From Sorex araneus (lineage: Eukaryota; Chordata; Mammalia; Eulipotyphla; Soricidae), in NCBI RefSeq assembly GCF_027595985.1, contig NC_073302.1:392264403-392328402 (forward strand): 64,000 nt of DNA, written 5' to 3'. Position 1 is the first letter of the stretch. Each line of letters opens with the position of its first letter. Positions 24,160 through 36,640 of this stretch are shown here, piece after piece. The notes below the pieces were generated by a model. The model saw only the letters and a program-made list of their open reading frames with translations, was not told the DNA's origin and did no database searches. The translations under genes were made by a program, and so were the position numbers.

Positions 24160-26240
24160 AAGGTATCATCTCCAGAAAACTTAGTTCACTGCATTGGAAG
24201 TTGTTTCACCAGAGTTTCCTTTTAATCTTACAAAGAAACTTCAGACATGTGATTTAGAATAATTTCTAACACTGGGAAATTACATAATGCTGGAATTAGG
24301 CTTCAAAGAAGTCACTTCATAAATTGTTCTCTAAGTATGCCATGATGCAGCAGTGGAGTTGCACAGTAAAGGGATCTACAAATTGCTGTTCTCCATTCCT
24401 CTGAGAAAAAAACTATCAAATATGGACTTTATCACTGTAAATTCAACTTTGTAATTCCATATATGAAATCAAGAAAAAGATCATTTAAAAATGGTTAAAT
24501 GGGTGAATACTTAAGAATTTACACTGTGATATTTAGGAGAGAAAAAGCCAAACCATTTGTTTTACAAATTGATAAATTTCTGTTCTCCTAGAGCAGGAGA
24601 AGACAGTTAATGAACATTTTTCCCTAAACATGGGTGATGGTAAGTGCTCCAGGGGAAAAACTGAATCCGATTAAGTGAGCAGAGAAGAGAAGTTGCTATA
24701 TTTAAGGTAAGTTTTTCAGGAAAGCATGCCTCATTAGATTATACTTGAGCAAAGGTCTAAAAAAAAAAAAAGAAATTGAGGGAGTGAAACTTTTGCATAT
24801 CTAAGTGGGAATGCAAACCTGATCATTATGGGCTCCAGAGAGAATGAGAGAATGAGAGGAGAGGGAATGGAGATGGTATGAACAAGTTTGAGGAGTAAAC
24901 AGTAAAATCACAAACCTAGGCAGTACCTAGAGGTGTAGATGCAGATGATGGAAACAAAAAAAACAGCTGTTCCCTGGTTGGAGTATAAAGTTGCAGAGCG
25001 CTTGCTGGGTGATGGCAGTTAATGATTTAGATGTTCGAGCATGGACAGAGGAGGACACTTAATTTAGCCCCAAGCTTAGTAATATGTGGAATATTAAATA
25101 AATAAAAAGTTATTGCTCAAAAATGCTCCAGGAATAGTGCAGTATTCTTGGGGGATTATCAATTCATTGAGGAGGAAGTAAATGAAAAATTCAGAGACTA
25201 AGTTAGGTAGGAAGGAAAAAAGATGTACAACAAATGGTGTGTTTGTGTCTTCCCAAAATTCTGATGTGGAAGCTCTATCCCTATATGATGGTACTTTGAG
25301 TGGAGCCTTTGGGAGGTAATTACGATTCCAAGTGGTCATGAAACTGTGACTCTCATCAGTTAAGTCTAAGAAAACTCAGAACAGGGATGTGACTCGAATG
25401 GCCAAGTATACTCCTGTCATGTAGAAGGTCCTGGGTCTGCCTCCTGACACTCACGCTGGATCCCAGCACCAAGACAGATAGCCCCACAATAACTTTTAAA
25501 AAGTAGGGGAATGGGTGCGGTTGGGCGTGGGAAACTTGCCTCTGTGTCCATGTGAGTGGAAGAAGAGTGGCTGAGCTTACAGTGGGCTGGTCACCTGGGA
25601 GCCAGAGCCTGAAACCTGCGATGTTGGCACCTCAATCTTGGACCTGCAAGCCTTCTGAACTACAGAATCCGTTTCTGTTGTGCAAGTCTCAGTATTTTGT
25701 CAAGGCAGTGCAAAGTGACAGAGACAATTCCCGCAGGCGCAGCGGACTGACTCAGAGGAGAGAGGTTTGAGATGGTCTTAGCGAAGGGGCAAGCCTAATA
25801 AGGGATTAGGCTGAGAAAACCTGCAGATCTCAGGATTCCATGAAGCAGCAGCCAGGCAGAATGGAATAAGGTTATGACAGTAATCCCTCCGGGGAAGAGA
25901 TTTACAAAATGGAAATGGCAAGGACATTTTGGTGATTAATGGAGGGAGAAAGAATACAGTCACATGTGCTTGTAGAGAAACAAACTTGCAAATCCAATGT
26001 GGAAGAACCTGTTTTCTTCTTTTTCCTCTTTTTTTTTTCTTTTATTATGGTGCAGGAGATTGATCCTAGGACCTCATACTGGTGAATCCTGAATTCTTGG
26101 TCTGAGTCACATCCCTAGCTTGAGAACCAGTGTCTGTAAGTATCTAGGTACCCAGTCAGTAGCAGACTAGGTCAAGCAGGGGCCCGGCTGTGTGTGGCTG
26201 CCTTAGACATAAAGGGTTAAGCAACAAGTAGAATAATCAG
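24160..26240. other. Intergenic sequence with few repeats
   Basis: A SINE relic lies at about 25385-25500 (plus). A tRNA-like relic at about 26040-26115 has GAGATTGATCCTAGGACCTC. No coding signal is seen. Confidence 0.4.
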
Positions 26241-26244
26241 CAAA

Positions 26245-26765
26245 TTGTCTAGAAACAGCAACCCTCATATTTCTAGGATGCAAAATGATCTAGCTGCTTT
26301 GGAAAATAGTTTGACAATTCCTTAAATGGTTCAAATGATAGCGTTCCCATGTGATAGCACTTTCATCCCTAGAATCAAAAGCAAATGTCCACACAAGAAT
26401 TTATATATTCATATTAACAGCACTGTTTGTAAAAACCAAAAAGTGAAGACACTCAATATATCCAATTATTGATGAACAGATAAGCAAAATGTGATATATT
26501 CATATAATAAATATTTCTTTGCTCTAAAGGGGAAAAAATGGTGATGCATGCTGCAGTATGAATAAGCCTTGACATCAGAATACAGGAAACAATTATCAAA
26601 CAGAGATGGGGTTGGTGAAGAGAAGACCAAAGAGACTAAAAGATATATGGGACAGAGAGTCCAAGGGACATTGGTGGTAGTGGGATGTAGTAAGTTTGTA
26701 TATCAATGCCACAAGTTTTAACACTATTGTAATCCTCTAATCTATAATAAATACAATTAAAGTTT
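26245..26765 (+). mobile_element. Old L1 3' fragment
   Basis: Decayed ORF2 C-terminal words and an L1-type 3' end (GGGACATTGGTGGTAGTGGG near 26665, AATAAATACAATTAAA near 26747). Confidence 0.6.
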
Positions 26766-26869
26766 TTTAAATATAAAATAGACAGATCTTTCTGTAAACA
26801 CTAAAAAGAAAAAGAAAGCCAAACCCATACTAGTAGTTTTCCAGATGCTAGAAACACACAAGTGGAAAG

Positions 26870-27005
26870 CATTATAAATTATTGTTAATAACTTTTATTA
26901 AATTTTATTATTTATTAAATGCATTACATGTTATTTAATTTAATTTGATAAATTAAATTTATTAAATATTATAAATTTATTAAATGTTATTATTTCTATT
27001 TAGAT
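26870..27005. repeat. Extremely AT-rich low-complexity block
   Basis: Almost only A and T, with repeated ATTTATTAAAT units and several short palindromes. Confidence 0.8.
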
Positions 27006-27467
27006 GAATAATTCTCTAAAAATAAAAGCAAAACTCACTAGGTAGGTGGTTAAGGGGAGAGAGTAAATATTTCGGATGAAAGAGAGCTACTTGAGTCCCA
27101 TTAGCTAGGTGTCTTAGAATAGATTTGCAAATATCTCCTTAGAAGTTAGCTGATTTTTCTAGTTCTGTTTCTGTTGTTTTAATTAAGCTAAAGATCCTGT
27201 CGATGTTTATACTTAATATAACTATGGCATTTCCAACCGTTCTCTCAATTTCTAAATAGCATTTACAGCCACAGTACAAACATTACATTGTTATAGTTTT
27301 CTTGATGCCAATTCATTATATGATGACGTTTAATGCCAATAATAACATATGATGGGAGATATGAGAGAAGTGGAATAGGGGAAGCATGGGTACAAAATTT
27401 TAGTTCTGAAGATCTGTGGAGATGTTCCTAAAATATCTTCACACTCAACTAAGTGAAGTACTTTGAG

Positions 27468-27760
27468 GACCAGAGACAAAGTACAGTGGATGAAGCATTT
27501 ACCTTGCACAGAGCTGACACCTGCACTGGGCACTACCATGTGTCACTTCTGAGCACTGATGGGTGTGGCCGCAAACCAAAAAGCAAGCAATAACTCACTT
27601 TAAAAATAAAAATCCAGTGTGAGGAAGATAGCTCAATGGACTGGAAGAGATGCTTCCATGTGAGCTTAGTTTGATGTTCACACCCCAAGAGCACTGAGCT
27701 GCAGGTCACTCCCCAGCATCACTAAGCATAGCCCCCAAATAAAAACAACAAGAATGAAAA
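27468..27760 (+). mobile_element. Two old SINE copies
   Basis: One copy is at about 27468-27590 (GGACCAGAGACAAAGTACAG head). A weaker one lies at about 27615-27760. Confidence 0.6.
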
Positions 27761-27764
27761 CAGA

Positions 27765-28795
27765 AATTTATATTAAAGCAATGTCTATCAAGCAACAGTA
27801 TTTGTACAATATACTCTATACAGGAAACAAAAATAAAAGAAATGATCAACTATTACCCATCTGATTTATAACACATTCTACAGTTCACATTAGTGTAAAT
27901 GATTTGGATTCAATATTTTTAGCATCTCGTATATGTCAGAAACAAATATGACCATCTTCATGAAGTAACCATCCTCATAAGTTTTATGAATTAGTGATTT
28001 ATTTTCTAGTTATTAGATGAAAGCAAGTTGGTTAAAATTGCTGATTAAGGGGAAAGGAAGGAAAGCAATTACAAAGCAGGTAAATTTGGGGATCAGGAAA
28101 AACCTCTCACCTTATCCCCAGAGAGAGAAAATAAGAGTATCAAAAGCTCTAATGAGTTAGGAAGCGGAAGTGGAGATGCAGTGTGTAGTGGATAATTGGG
28201 TTAACTCGAATCTGAGCAGGATGCTATAATTATCCATTATCATTAGAAAATTAATGTTAAATTTGTCACATGTCACAATGGCATTGTGGTTGTCACAGAA
28301 AACAATTTTCAGAGATGTTTAATGATGTGACTGGAGGCAAAATGACGTGATGTTGTTTAAGTCACTTCAGGAATACAAAAACAAGAAGTGAGGTAGAAGG
28401 GACTCAGGTGTTTTTGCTTATGTCAAATGTTTGTCTTCTCTGGAAATTTTATTCAAACACTCAGAGGAACTTTTGGCTCTGTTTCCCCACTCGTGATAAT
28501 TCATCTTCTGAGAGCCACATGAGAGCAGACTAGAATTTAGTTGAGCTGGGAATTTAATATGACGGAGGCTCTTATCTACACTGAACAGAATATGTCATGT
28601 AATTTTGTTTTTCTCAGTTTTTCTAATGACCTGTAGCATACATGTTAAAACTTATTTATATGCAGCTTAAAATATGTACCAGATATTATATTCAATCCGC
28701 TTATGAGGACAGTGTACATCTGTTTCTCCTTCGTATTTGGGCTTTTTTTCAATGTATTTTAATCATGTTTCACTATTTCTAAACATTTATCTTAT
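27765..28795. other. Unique intergenic sequence
   Basis: No repeat, exon or regulatory motif is recognised. Confidence 0.35.
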
Positions 28796-29227
28796 ACAGT
28801 AGAGATGTATGTGGATGCTCAACTCCAAAGGCAAGAGAAACAAAAGCAAAAACAATCGGAAGGAGCTACATCAACCTAAAGAGCTTCTGCATAGCAAAAT
28901 TTCTATCAAAATGAGAATATATCTGAAAGGAGGCAAATAACTTGTACATATTACATTAGGCAAGGACTAAACATACAAACTGTACAATGAAATTTGTAAA
29001 ACTCAGCAACAACAAAAACAACAAAACAACAACACAATGTAAAAAAGTCAATAGAGGATCAACTAGACACTTTTCCAAAGAAGACATTTGTTGGTTTCAC
29101 ACACACACACAAAAAGAATATTGATGGTCTCTGGTCTCTTATTATTAGGGAAATATAAATAAAATAATGATTTTAAAGGTCATTTCATAGCTGCAAGAAT
29201 GGGTATAGAGTATATGATATAAAAAAT

Positions 29228-29720
29228 GTGGGGGCTGGTGATGGCTTAGGGGCAAAAGGGCAGCTGCCTTGCAAGCACAGGGCTGTGAGTTCAATCCTCA
29301 AATCCTCAGTACTGCCCACATGTGTGCAATCAGTCGCAGCCAAGGAGTGTGCAATCTTCTGGGTATAGTCAGTGCATTAGGTGCACCACCCCTAATAGGT
29401 GCATCACAAGGAAAGAGATGTGAGAACCAGGTATCCAAGGCCTAGCATGCACCCCTTTGAGCACCAGAACAAAAGCACAAAATGTAACCTCTGGCAGGTA
29501 GAACAATTCTCTCTCCTTTCTCCTCTCCTCTCTCTCTCTCTCCCCCTCCCTCTCTCTATTTTTCTCTCTCCTTCCTCTCTCTCTCTTTTTATCTCTCTCC
29601 TTTCTCTCCTCTCTCTCTCTCTTTCTCTCTCTCCCTCTCCTCTCTCTCTCTCTGTCTCATCAACACATGGTAACCAAGTTGACAAAAAGAGGAGGAAAGA
29701 AGAAAAGGGAAATTAAATAA
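29228..29720 (+). mobile_element. SINE-like insertion with CT-rich microsatellite
   Basis: GGGGGCTGGTGATGGCTTAG opens a SINE-like stretch. A (CT)n tract follows at about 29510-29662, then an A-rich end. Part of it is duplicated at 31980-32142. Confidence 0.55.
29510..29662 (+). repeat. (CT)n-rich microsatellite
   Basis: Pyrimidine tract of CTCT, CCTC and TTTCT units. Confidence 0.92.
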
Positions 29721-30059
29721 AGGGAACACCTCTGTTTAAAAAAAGAGAGAAACTAGTCTTTGTGGATATGGAGAGAAAGGAACATTTTACAAGCCTTGCT
29801 GGTGGGAGTGAAATTACTTCAGCTGTTCTAGAAAGCAGCAATTTTTCAAAGTCCTTGAAAAATTAAAACTTGTAAGTCATATGAACTAGTTACCCAAATA
29901 CTGGGAATTTACTAAAAAAAAAAAAAAACCAACATTAAGAGCCTAATTTGGAGAGATAATGTGCACTCTCATGATTATTTAGGCATTATCTACAATAGCC
30001 AAAATGAGCTAGAATCAACCTAAGGATCTCGGAAGAGATGATTGGATTAAGAGGTATAT

Positions 30060-30096
30060 ATGTATATAAATATATACATATATATATATATATATT
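30060..30096 (+). repeat. (TA)n-rich tract
   Basis: TATATA and CATATA units inside the old L1. Confidence 0.8.
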
Positions 30097-30532
30097 AGAA
30101 AGTACTATTCAGTTCAAGAAAAAGAGATGAAATCCTGTCATTTGCAACAACCTGGATGTACTTAGAGGATATATGCTTAGTGAAATATGTCCAGTGAAGA
30201 GAAACAAACACTGTATAATTTCATCCTGGGTGGCATATAGAGAAGCCAAGTGAATCAATGAGCTAATTAGAATACAAGTTTTAGACCAGTTTGTGGCTAC
30301 CAGAAAGAAGGTAAAGGAAGTTGCTAAATCAGACAGATCTAATTGTGTGATAAAGACGAGAAATGCATTTTTAGTGGTGAATATAATAGAAGACATACAC
30401 CTGTTGATGTTTAACAAAGTATACTTGAAATGTCTTTTAAAAAGCAATATTACTTTTATAATAAAAAACAAAATAATTTTATATAATTGTATATGTCATA
30501 TGTTTCTAGTTGTATATTTTTCTGTTGTTACT

Positions 30533-30786
30533 TCTGTCACTGTCATCTGTCACTGTCATTCTGTTGCTCATCAATTTGTTCGAGTGGGCACCAGTAATGT
30601 CTCTCATTGTGAGACTTTTTGTTACTGTTTTTGGCATATCCAATATGCACGGGTAGCTTGCCAGGTCTGCTGTGTGGGCGCGATACTCTCGGTAGCTTGC
30701 CGGGCTCTCCGAGAGGGGTGGAAAAATGGAACACAGGTTGGCCTTGTGAAAGGTGAATGCCCTACCGCTGTGCTATCGCTCCAGCC
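30533..30786 (-). mobile_element. Long-type SINE, complete
   Basis: On the minus strand the tRNA-like head (GGGCTGGAGCGATAGCACAG) is followed by the AGCCCGGCAAGCTACC body, the ATTGGATATGCCAAAAACAG core and a GTGACA-type tail. There is no poly(A). Near-matching flanks (GTTGTTACTTCT and GTTATTATTTCT) suggest a diverged target-site duplication. Confidence 0.85.
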
Positions 30787-31258
30787 CGTTATTATTTCTA
30801 TAAATGTGAAATAATTTTTACTATGAACTTTTTCTTTGATATGTAAAAATTTCTTTGATATGTAAATATCGGTCTCCACTGTGATCTGTCCAAGATATTT
30901 TATTGGTCATATGTCTAGATACCATGCTAAGCTCTATTTAATTTTCCTTGTTTTTTTTTTTTGCTTTCTACATAAATGACTATATAATTTGTTGATCTAT
31001 TCATTTCTTATACATTTCTCTGTCTGGTCTTACCTGAATGACTAATGTATGTAACAAAATGTTAAGTAACAGTGGTAGTAGCAGAAAAAAATTTATTCTT
31101 AATTTTAGATAGATGTTTTCTAAAGTGTATAAAATAAATACATACTTTCATCTGTTGTTTTATTTTCCTTAAAAACCCCTTAGAGGTAACAATGTTGCAT
31201 TCTTTATCTAATTTTGTTTATTTTAGGTGTTTTTATTTTGTTCTGTTCTTTTTTGTTT

Positions 31259-31387
31259 TGGCACCACACCCAGCAGTACTCAGGGCTTATTCCTGTCTCT
31301 GCACTCAGGCTTGTGGTGGGCTGGGAATCTAACCGGGTCCACATTGTGCAAACCAAGCAGGCCACCCACTGTGCTATCTCTCCAGCC
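31259..31387 (-). mobile_element. Short-type SINE, internally deleted
   Basis: Minus-strand copy with head GGGCTGGAGAGATAGCACAG. The middle (CATATGG region) is missing. Confidence 0.75.
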
Positions 31388-31782
31388 CTCTGTAGCTAAT
31401 CATAAAACTAATACCATAAATTGATTAAGTTTTATTGACTGCAATTTTTTTCCTGTAAAGCTAAAATGACTTACATTAATAGTAATTGGTATTATACCGA
31501 TCTTACATGTGTTCTACAAATCATAAAAAAGTAATTACAATACAGTATTAAAATATCAACACTAAAACAAACCAAAAAATCAAGAAGCGTGATTAGCAAT
31601 AAGCTTCAGAAACACAAAGTTCCAAAATAAACGTGATGTCGCAGTGCCACCTCATGGACATTAGCGGTGTAGCACTGTCTCAAGCGTTAATGAAATGAGA
31701 CATTAGGAGGTATTGGGACAAAACGAAATGAAATTTTAAACTCTAAGAATGAATAACAAAACTAATATTTGCAAACACTGAA
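31388..31782. other. Unique intergenic sequence
   Basis: Nothing is recognised. Confidence 0.35.
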
Positions 31783-32575
31783 TCACTGTCATCCCGTTGT
31801 TCATCAATTTACTCAAGCGGGCGCCAGTAATGCCTCCATTCGTCCCAGCCCTGTGATTTTTTAGCAGCCTCTCCTTACTTGTCTTTCCCAATGATTGGAA
31901 ATGTAAATAAAATAATGATTTAAAAGGTCATTTCATAGCTGCAAGAATGAGTATTGTGTATAAGATAAGAAAATGTGGGGGCTGGTGATGGCTTGGGGCA
32001 AAAGGGCCTTGCAAACACAGGGCTGTGAGTTCAGTCCTCAAATCCTCAGTACTGCCCACATGTGTGCAATCAGTCGCAGCCAAGGAGTGTGCAATCTTCT
32101 GGGTATAGTCAGTGCATTAAGTGCACCACCCTAATAGGTGCAGGGTCAAGGGAATGAGATCTGCTATTGTTACGGTTTTTGGCACATCAAATACACCACG
32201 GGGAGAGCTTGCCAGGCTCTGCCATGCAGGCAGGATACTCTCAGTTGCGTGCTGGGCTCTCTGAGAGGTATATACATATACATATATATGTACATATATA
32301 TATTTCTCTATAATGATGTGTTTGCAGCTGGGGTTCGGGAATATGTTCACTCATGCGTGAGGCTCGGCCAGAGCATGTTGAAAGCAGCCTGGAACTTGGC
32401 AGTGGTTGGGTAATGGAGGTCGGCTGCCAGGGCTGGGTCCCTTGGGGCGAGGAGGGCTCTCACCCGCCCCCTCTGGGGTGCCCAGAGTGAAAACAGGCTG
32501 GCTCGGAGTCCAGTGGCATAGTTATGGGGGTGTCATTTTATGCTCTCTTCCGGGAGAAGCAGCCAAGATTTACAG
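31783..32575 (-). mobile_element. Chimeric retroelement: A-B part joined to a variant SINE body, copy 2, carrying a duplicated patch
   Basis: On the minus strand part A (32575-32320) leads into a TA-rich tract (32310-32265), then the long-SINE body (32260-32143 and 31898-31783). The body is interrupted by a patch at about 31899-32142 that matches 29147-29409. The A part contains GGCACCCCAGAGGGGGCGGG-type sequence shared with 20940-21000 and 12540-12560. Confidence 0.6.
31899..32142 (+). repeat. Dispersed duplicate of 29147-29409
   Basis: Both regions share an old L1 segment (ATAAAATAATGATTT-type) joined to GGGGGCTGGTGATGGCTT and then AGTCGCAGCCAAGGAGTGTG. The junction between L1 and SINE is the same in both, so this is a copied segment and not two independent insertions. 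Confidence 0.85.
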
Positions 32576-33098
32576 TAGAAAGTATAAATCAGTGAACTCT
32601 TTTTACACTTCCCCTTCTAGAAGGCACAATATCACTCCTTAAAAAGATGAGCTTTGAGGTTGGGAGATAGTTCAAATATAAGTGTACAATCCTAGCATCA
32701 GTAAAGCCCCAAGTTACATACCCAGTCAGGTGCTGTCATAGCCCAGTAGAGCCTTGATGTGCTCTATGACCTTGGGCCTAACGACCGAACCCTGCCTGCC
32801 TGTCCCCACAGCATTACTAGGGGAGGGCTGTTATGAAAATTTCAGTAGTATCATTTAAAATTTTCCAAGTTTAAAGACCTCACCTTTATTTTATTTCCAT
32901 AAACAGCAATAACCTTCATAGCTTTTTTGATTTTTTTTCCAATTTTGTTTCTGATTATGTTCTATGTATTTCTCCTTTTCCATAAAGTTGTCAACTTGTA
33001 AAGGGAATAACTGAAGTTTCAGTAATCTAGCTAATGTGTGAGAGGATGAAATTAGCTGATAGAATCGTAGTTGATCCAATCTTTTTCCCAATATTTCT
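32576..33098. other. Intergenic sequence
   Basis: A weak plus-strand SINE relic lies at about 32655-32770. The rest is unrecognised. Confidence 0.35.
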
Positions 33099-33302
33099 AA
33101 ATTTTCTTTCTTAAACTTTCCTGTTGCTCTTTATGATATGAGCCAGTTATTTTGACAAAATCACTTCCATGTTTTCAAGTTAATGTTCCCATATTAAATT
33201 AAATTTTCTTTCTTAAACTTTCCTGTTGCTTTTTATGATATGAGCCAGTTATTTTGACAAAATCACTTCCATGTTTTCAAGTTAATGTTCCCATATTAAA
33301 TT
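33099..33302 (+). repeat. 102-bp tandem duplication
   Basis: 33099-33200 and 33201-33302 agree except for one base seen (GCTCTTTATG against GCTTTTTATG). There is no repeat-family signature; it looks like a recent local duplication. Confidence 0.95.
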
Positions 33303-33779
33303 AATATGAAAGGGAATTTTGTGGGTCATATATTATATATTAGAGCACAAGAAAGTTAATTTGAGAAGATCTAAATTCAAGTCCATATTTCCCACTTTTT
33401 GTTGAGACGAGGGAAAAAGTTACTTCAACTCAATTAACATTAAGTATAAACTTTTGTAAAATGTATATTGCAGACCCAACTCACATAATTTAAAATGTGA
33501 TAGAGGGAAAAGTACATTTCTACCTATTATGCTATAAAGCATTGTACAGACTTCAACTATTTCAACAAATAACTGAAATAAGATTTATGCACTAATTTCA
33601 GCATTTTTCCACAAAGTTCTACTTATTTTTAAAATTTTCTCAGTAGAAATTTAATGTAACCTATTCCATGCATCCAACAACAAGAGCAACTGCCAAATTG
33701 CACCTCGTTAATAGAGAGATTTAAGAAATGAGACAAGTATGATTGTTATCTTAGGCTATATTGTGGTAATTTTTGTTTT
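33303..33779. other. Unique intergenic sequence
   Basis: AT-rich; nothing recognised. Confidence 0.35.
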
Positions 33780-34052
33780 CCAGGTACACCCAGTGATGCT
33801 CAGGACTTATTTGAGGCTTATAACCAGGAAACACTCCAGGCAGGACTAAGGGGTATTAAGGATAGAACCTAGGTTCACTGTATGCAAGGAAAGTACCCTA
33901 GCTATCTTTACAACTCCTAAAACTATTTTTAATTATCGGCTGTGTTCTTGATAGTAGAGTTGTTAAAGCATTTGACTTGCAAGCAGCTGGCCCCAATTAA
34001 ATGGTCCCCTGAACACCACTAGGAATAAACCACTGGTGTGATTAAAAAAAAA
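33780..34052. mobile_element. Two old SINE copies in opposite orientation
   Basis: A minus-strand copy lies at about 33780-33918 and a plus-strand copy at about 33948-34052. Confidence 0.65.
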
Positions 34053-34470
34053 ATGCCCTCTGTGTTTGTGTGATTTTGGAGGGGGGTCATTATTTTAATT
34101 AAACCATATCAAAAATATTTCTACATTATTAGACTTCTTCAAAGAACTTGCTTTTGAATTTGTTAATAAACTCATACTGATATTTTTGTTTCACTTTGAT
34201 ATATACTTCTCAAAGTCCTTTATAATGCCTCATTTGCAATTATTATATTCTTTCCTCCAGTTTTTTTTTTTGCTCATTTATAATCAGCCTTCTTTTTCTA
34301 AATATAAGCATGTAAGGGTATGAATTTCTCACTGAATACTACATTGGATGCATAATAATGTATTGTTTTCATTATCCTTCCTCCAAATTTTATGGTTTAA
34401 CTTTTATATTCAGTTTTAAAAGGTGATTAATACAATTTTTAAAAGATTTAAATTAGATACCAAACTTTCT
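34053..34470. other. AT-rich intergenic sequence, possibly old L1
   Basis: TATAATCAGCCTTC and TGAATACTACATTGGATGCA resemble decayed L1, but I cannot place them. Confidence 0.3.
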
Positions 34471-34482
34471 AAAATGTTGGGG

Positions 34483-34657
34483 TTTTTTTTTTTGCTTTTT
34501 GGGTCACACCCGGTGATGCACAGGGGTTACTCCTGGCTCATGCACTCAGGAATTACTCCTGGCGGTGCTCAGGGGACCATATGTGATGCTGGGAATCAAA
34601 CCCAGGTCGGCCACGTGCAAAGCAAATGCCCTACCCACTGTGCTTTTGCTCCAGCCC
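34483..34657 (-). mobile_element. Young short-type SINE
   Basis: T-run, GGGTCACACCCGGTGATGCA and the head GGGCTGGAGCAAAAGCACAG. It is flanked by AAATGTTGGG on both sides (34472-34481 and 34658-34667). Confidence 0.92.
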
Positions 34658-34699
34658 AAATGTTGGGTTTTTTTGGCTTGATTCTATTTAAATTCTATA

Positions 34700-34845
34700 T
34701 GGTTGGGGTTAGGGTAGTGCTCAAAGGTCTAGAGCATATGTGTGGCATGTTTAAACCCTGGGTTTGATACCTAGCTTCCCATGGTCCCCTGAAGACTGCC
34801 ACGAGTTACTTCAGCATTATTAGGCATGCCTCTACAAATAAAGTC
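34700..34845 (+). mobile_element. Old SINE copy
   Basis: Plus-strand relic with CTGGGTTTGATACC and CCCATGGTCCCCTGAAGA. Confidence 0.65.
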
Positions 34846-35480
34846 CATCATAGTCAATGAAAAGTAAATGTGTGGTAGGGAGGTTTATTGACATTTGTGA
34901 ACTTGGTTGTCTATTTTGAGGTGAAATTTCAATATATTCAATGTTGAAAAGAATACTTTAGTATAGTTAAATATAAATCCACATATACACATGGGTGTAT
35001 ATAAATGTATATTTAGCTTCTCCTTACTAACTGTGTCAATCCATTATTAACTATTCTAATTTTCTGCCTAATAATTTTTAAGTGCCTGAGATATAAGTGC
35101 AAAAGTATCCCTAATAACCCTATCAGTTTTGTTTTACAAAGTCTGAAGATTGTGCATTTTCTGCATAGAAGTTCATGATTATCGTACATTCTTGTTGATC
35201 TGTTTGAGGTAATTAAAAAAAATCGAGACTCCATGGTTTGCAAAGTTATTCATGATTCAGATTCAGGCATATGATATTCCAGCACCAATTCATTTGCCAA
35301 TTTCAACCTCTCTCCACCAGTTTTCCCAGTTTCCCTCCCATACCCACTTCTATTGCACCCCTGTCTGTGTATATGACAGTCACACTTAAAAAAATTTGAA
35401 ACACTATGACAGATAATAAACTAGGAATAGTAGTTAATGATGATGAAGTTTGGGTAGGGAAAGTAAATAAAGTATAAGGA
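34846..35480. other. Unique intergenic sequence
   Basis: 35250-35370 (CACCAATTCATTTGCC, TCTCTCCACCAG) could be a minus-strand L1 3' end. Otherwise nothing. Confidence 0.35.
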
Positions 35481-35482
35481 AC

Positions 35483-36590
35483 GAAGGTGGAGAGGTAGCT
35501 CAGAGGTGGAGGATACATGTTCTGTTTGTGCAAGGGCTCAATTTCACATCCCAACCTGCATGGACACCCCAGTACCTCCACGTGAAAACTGGGTGGCCCC
35601 AGCAGTGCCAGACCTGAGCAGCACTGCATTTCCAGGCCTTATACTGAACAAGGAGACCTGCACACAAATGGAAGTCGTCCCACAAACCCCTGAGCCCAGC
35701 CCGGCTGGCCTCCTTCCAAAAGGACGATAAGGAACACTGAAAGAAATGAGTCATAAAGCCAAAGAGATCTAATAGTTGAAGGCAGCACTATTTTTCTAAT
35801 ACCACTAAAGTTCTTCCCTTATTAATTTTTAAACTTGAAAGTCAAAATTGCTCTCAAGAAAGCTTAAGGCTAAAAGTGACAAAGCAGAAATGCAGAGATA
35901 GCACTAGGGTCAGGGCCATGTGTCTTGTATGCACAAGGCTCTGAATTCAATGTCCACCACGTGGTTCCCTGAGCACTTCCAGGTTAGCCACCGTGCCTTC
36001 AGCACTCAGGGCTTGGGCAACACCGCATCATGGGCTGCACACTGAACTGTCAGACCTGCACAGCCAGGCAAGTAGTCCTGAACTGGCCATAGGACCCTCG
36101 GCTCCCTGAGCACTGCTTGGGAGCTCAGCCCCAATATTTAGTAATATGTGCAGATACAGATTTAGGAAATATAGAGATACAAGGAAATACAGATACAAGG
36201 AAATCGTATCTCTGACCAACTCCAAGACGATCTCTTCCCCACCCCCACTACACACAGGAAAAAAGGTTAAAGAGTAGACAAACATTTTTGCACAAAGATG
36301 TATGTGGGAATAGCTCCAAAGTACTAAGCTATGATCAAACTCTATTAGTCACCCCCGAGAGAGTTCAAGGCTGAGCATATGCTTTGCCTGTGGGAAGCTA
36401 AGATTCAATCCCCAGACTTACATAGAGGATCCTTGAAACGCCTCCAGTCATGACTCCCAGGCATAGTAACATGGACGCTGCCAGGCATCCTCCAGGATTG
36501 CACTCGGGTGTTCTCGGGGCCATGTGAGATAGGGATAGAACTGGCTGTAAGGCAGACACCTTAACCCCTGGCTATTTCCCTTATAATTTT
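35483..36590. mobile_element. Region of degenerate SINE-derived sequence
   Basis: Relics lie at about 35483-35730 (plus), 35888-36130 (plus), 36360-36480 (plus) and 36490-36580 (minus). All are heavily diverged. Confidence 0.5.
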
Positions 36591-36640
36591 TCTACTTGTC
36601 AAATGAAAGAATAAAAAGTATGCATTTATTAAAAATATAT

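Larger units (their letters stand above)
28800..30280 (+). mobile_element. Old L1 ORF2/3' fragment, interrupted
   Basis: ORF2-like words are seen at 28810-29100, 29147-29225 and 29750-30250 (GGATATGGAGAGAAAGGAAC, GCAACAACCTGGATGTACTT), in correct order. They are split by a SINE-like insertion and a CT-rich tract at 29228-29720. Confidence 0.7.

Noticed and set aside
33099-33302. Direct repeats considered as a CRISPR-like array
   Set aside because: Only two adjacent 102-bp units without spacers, in a mammalian genome.
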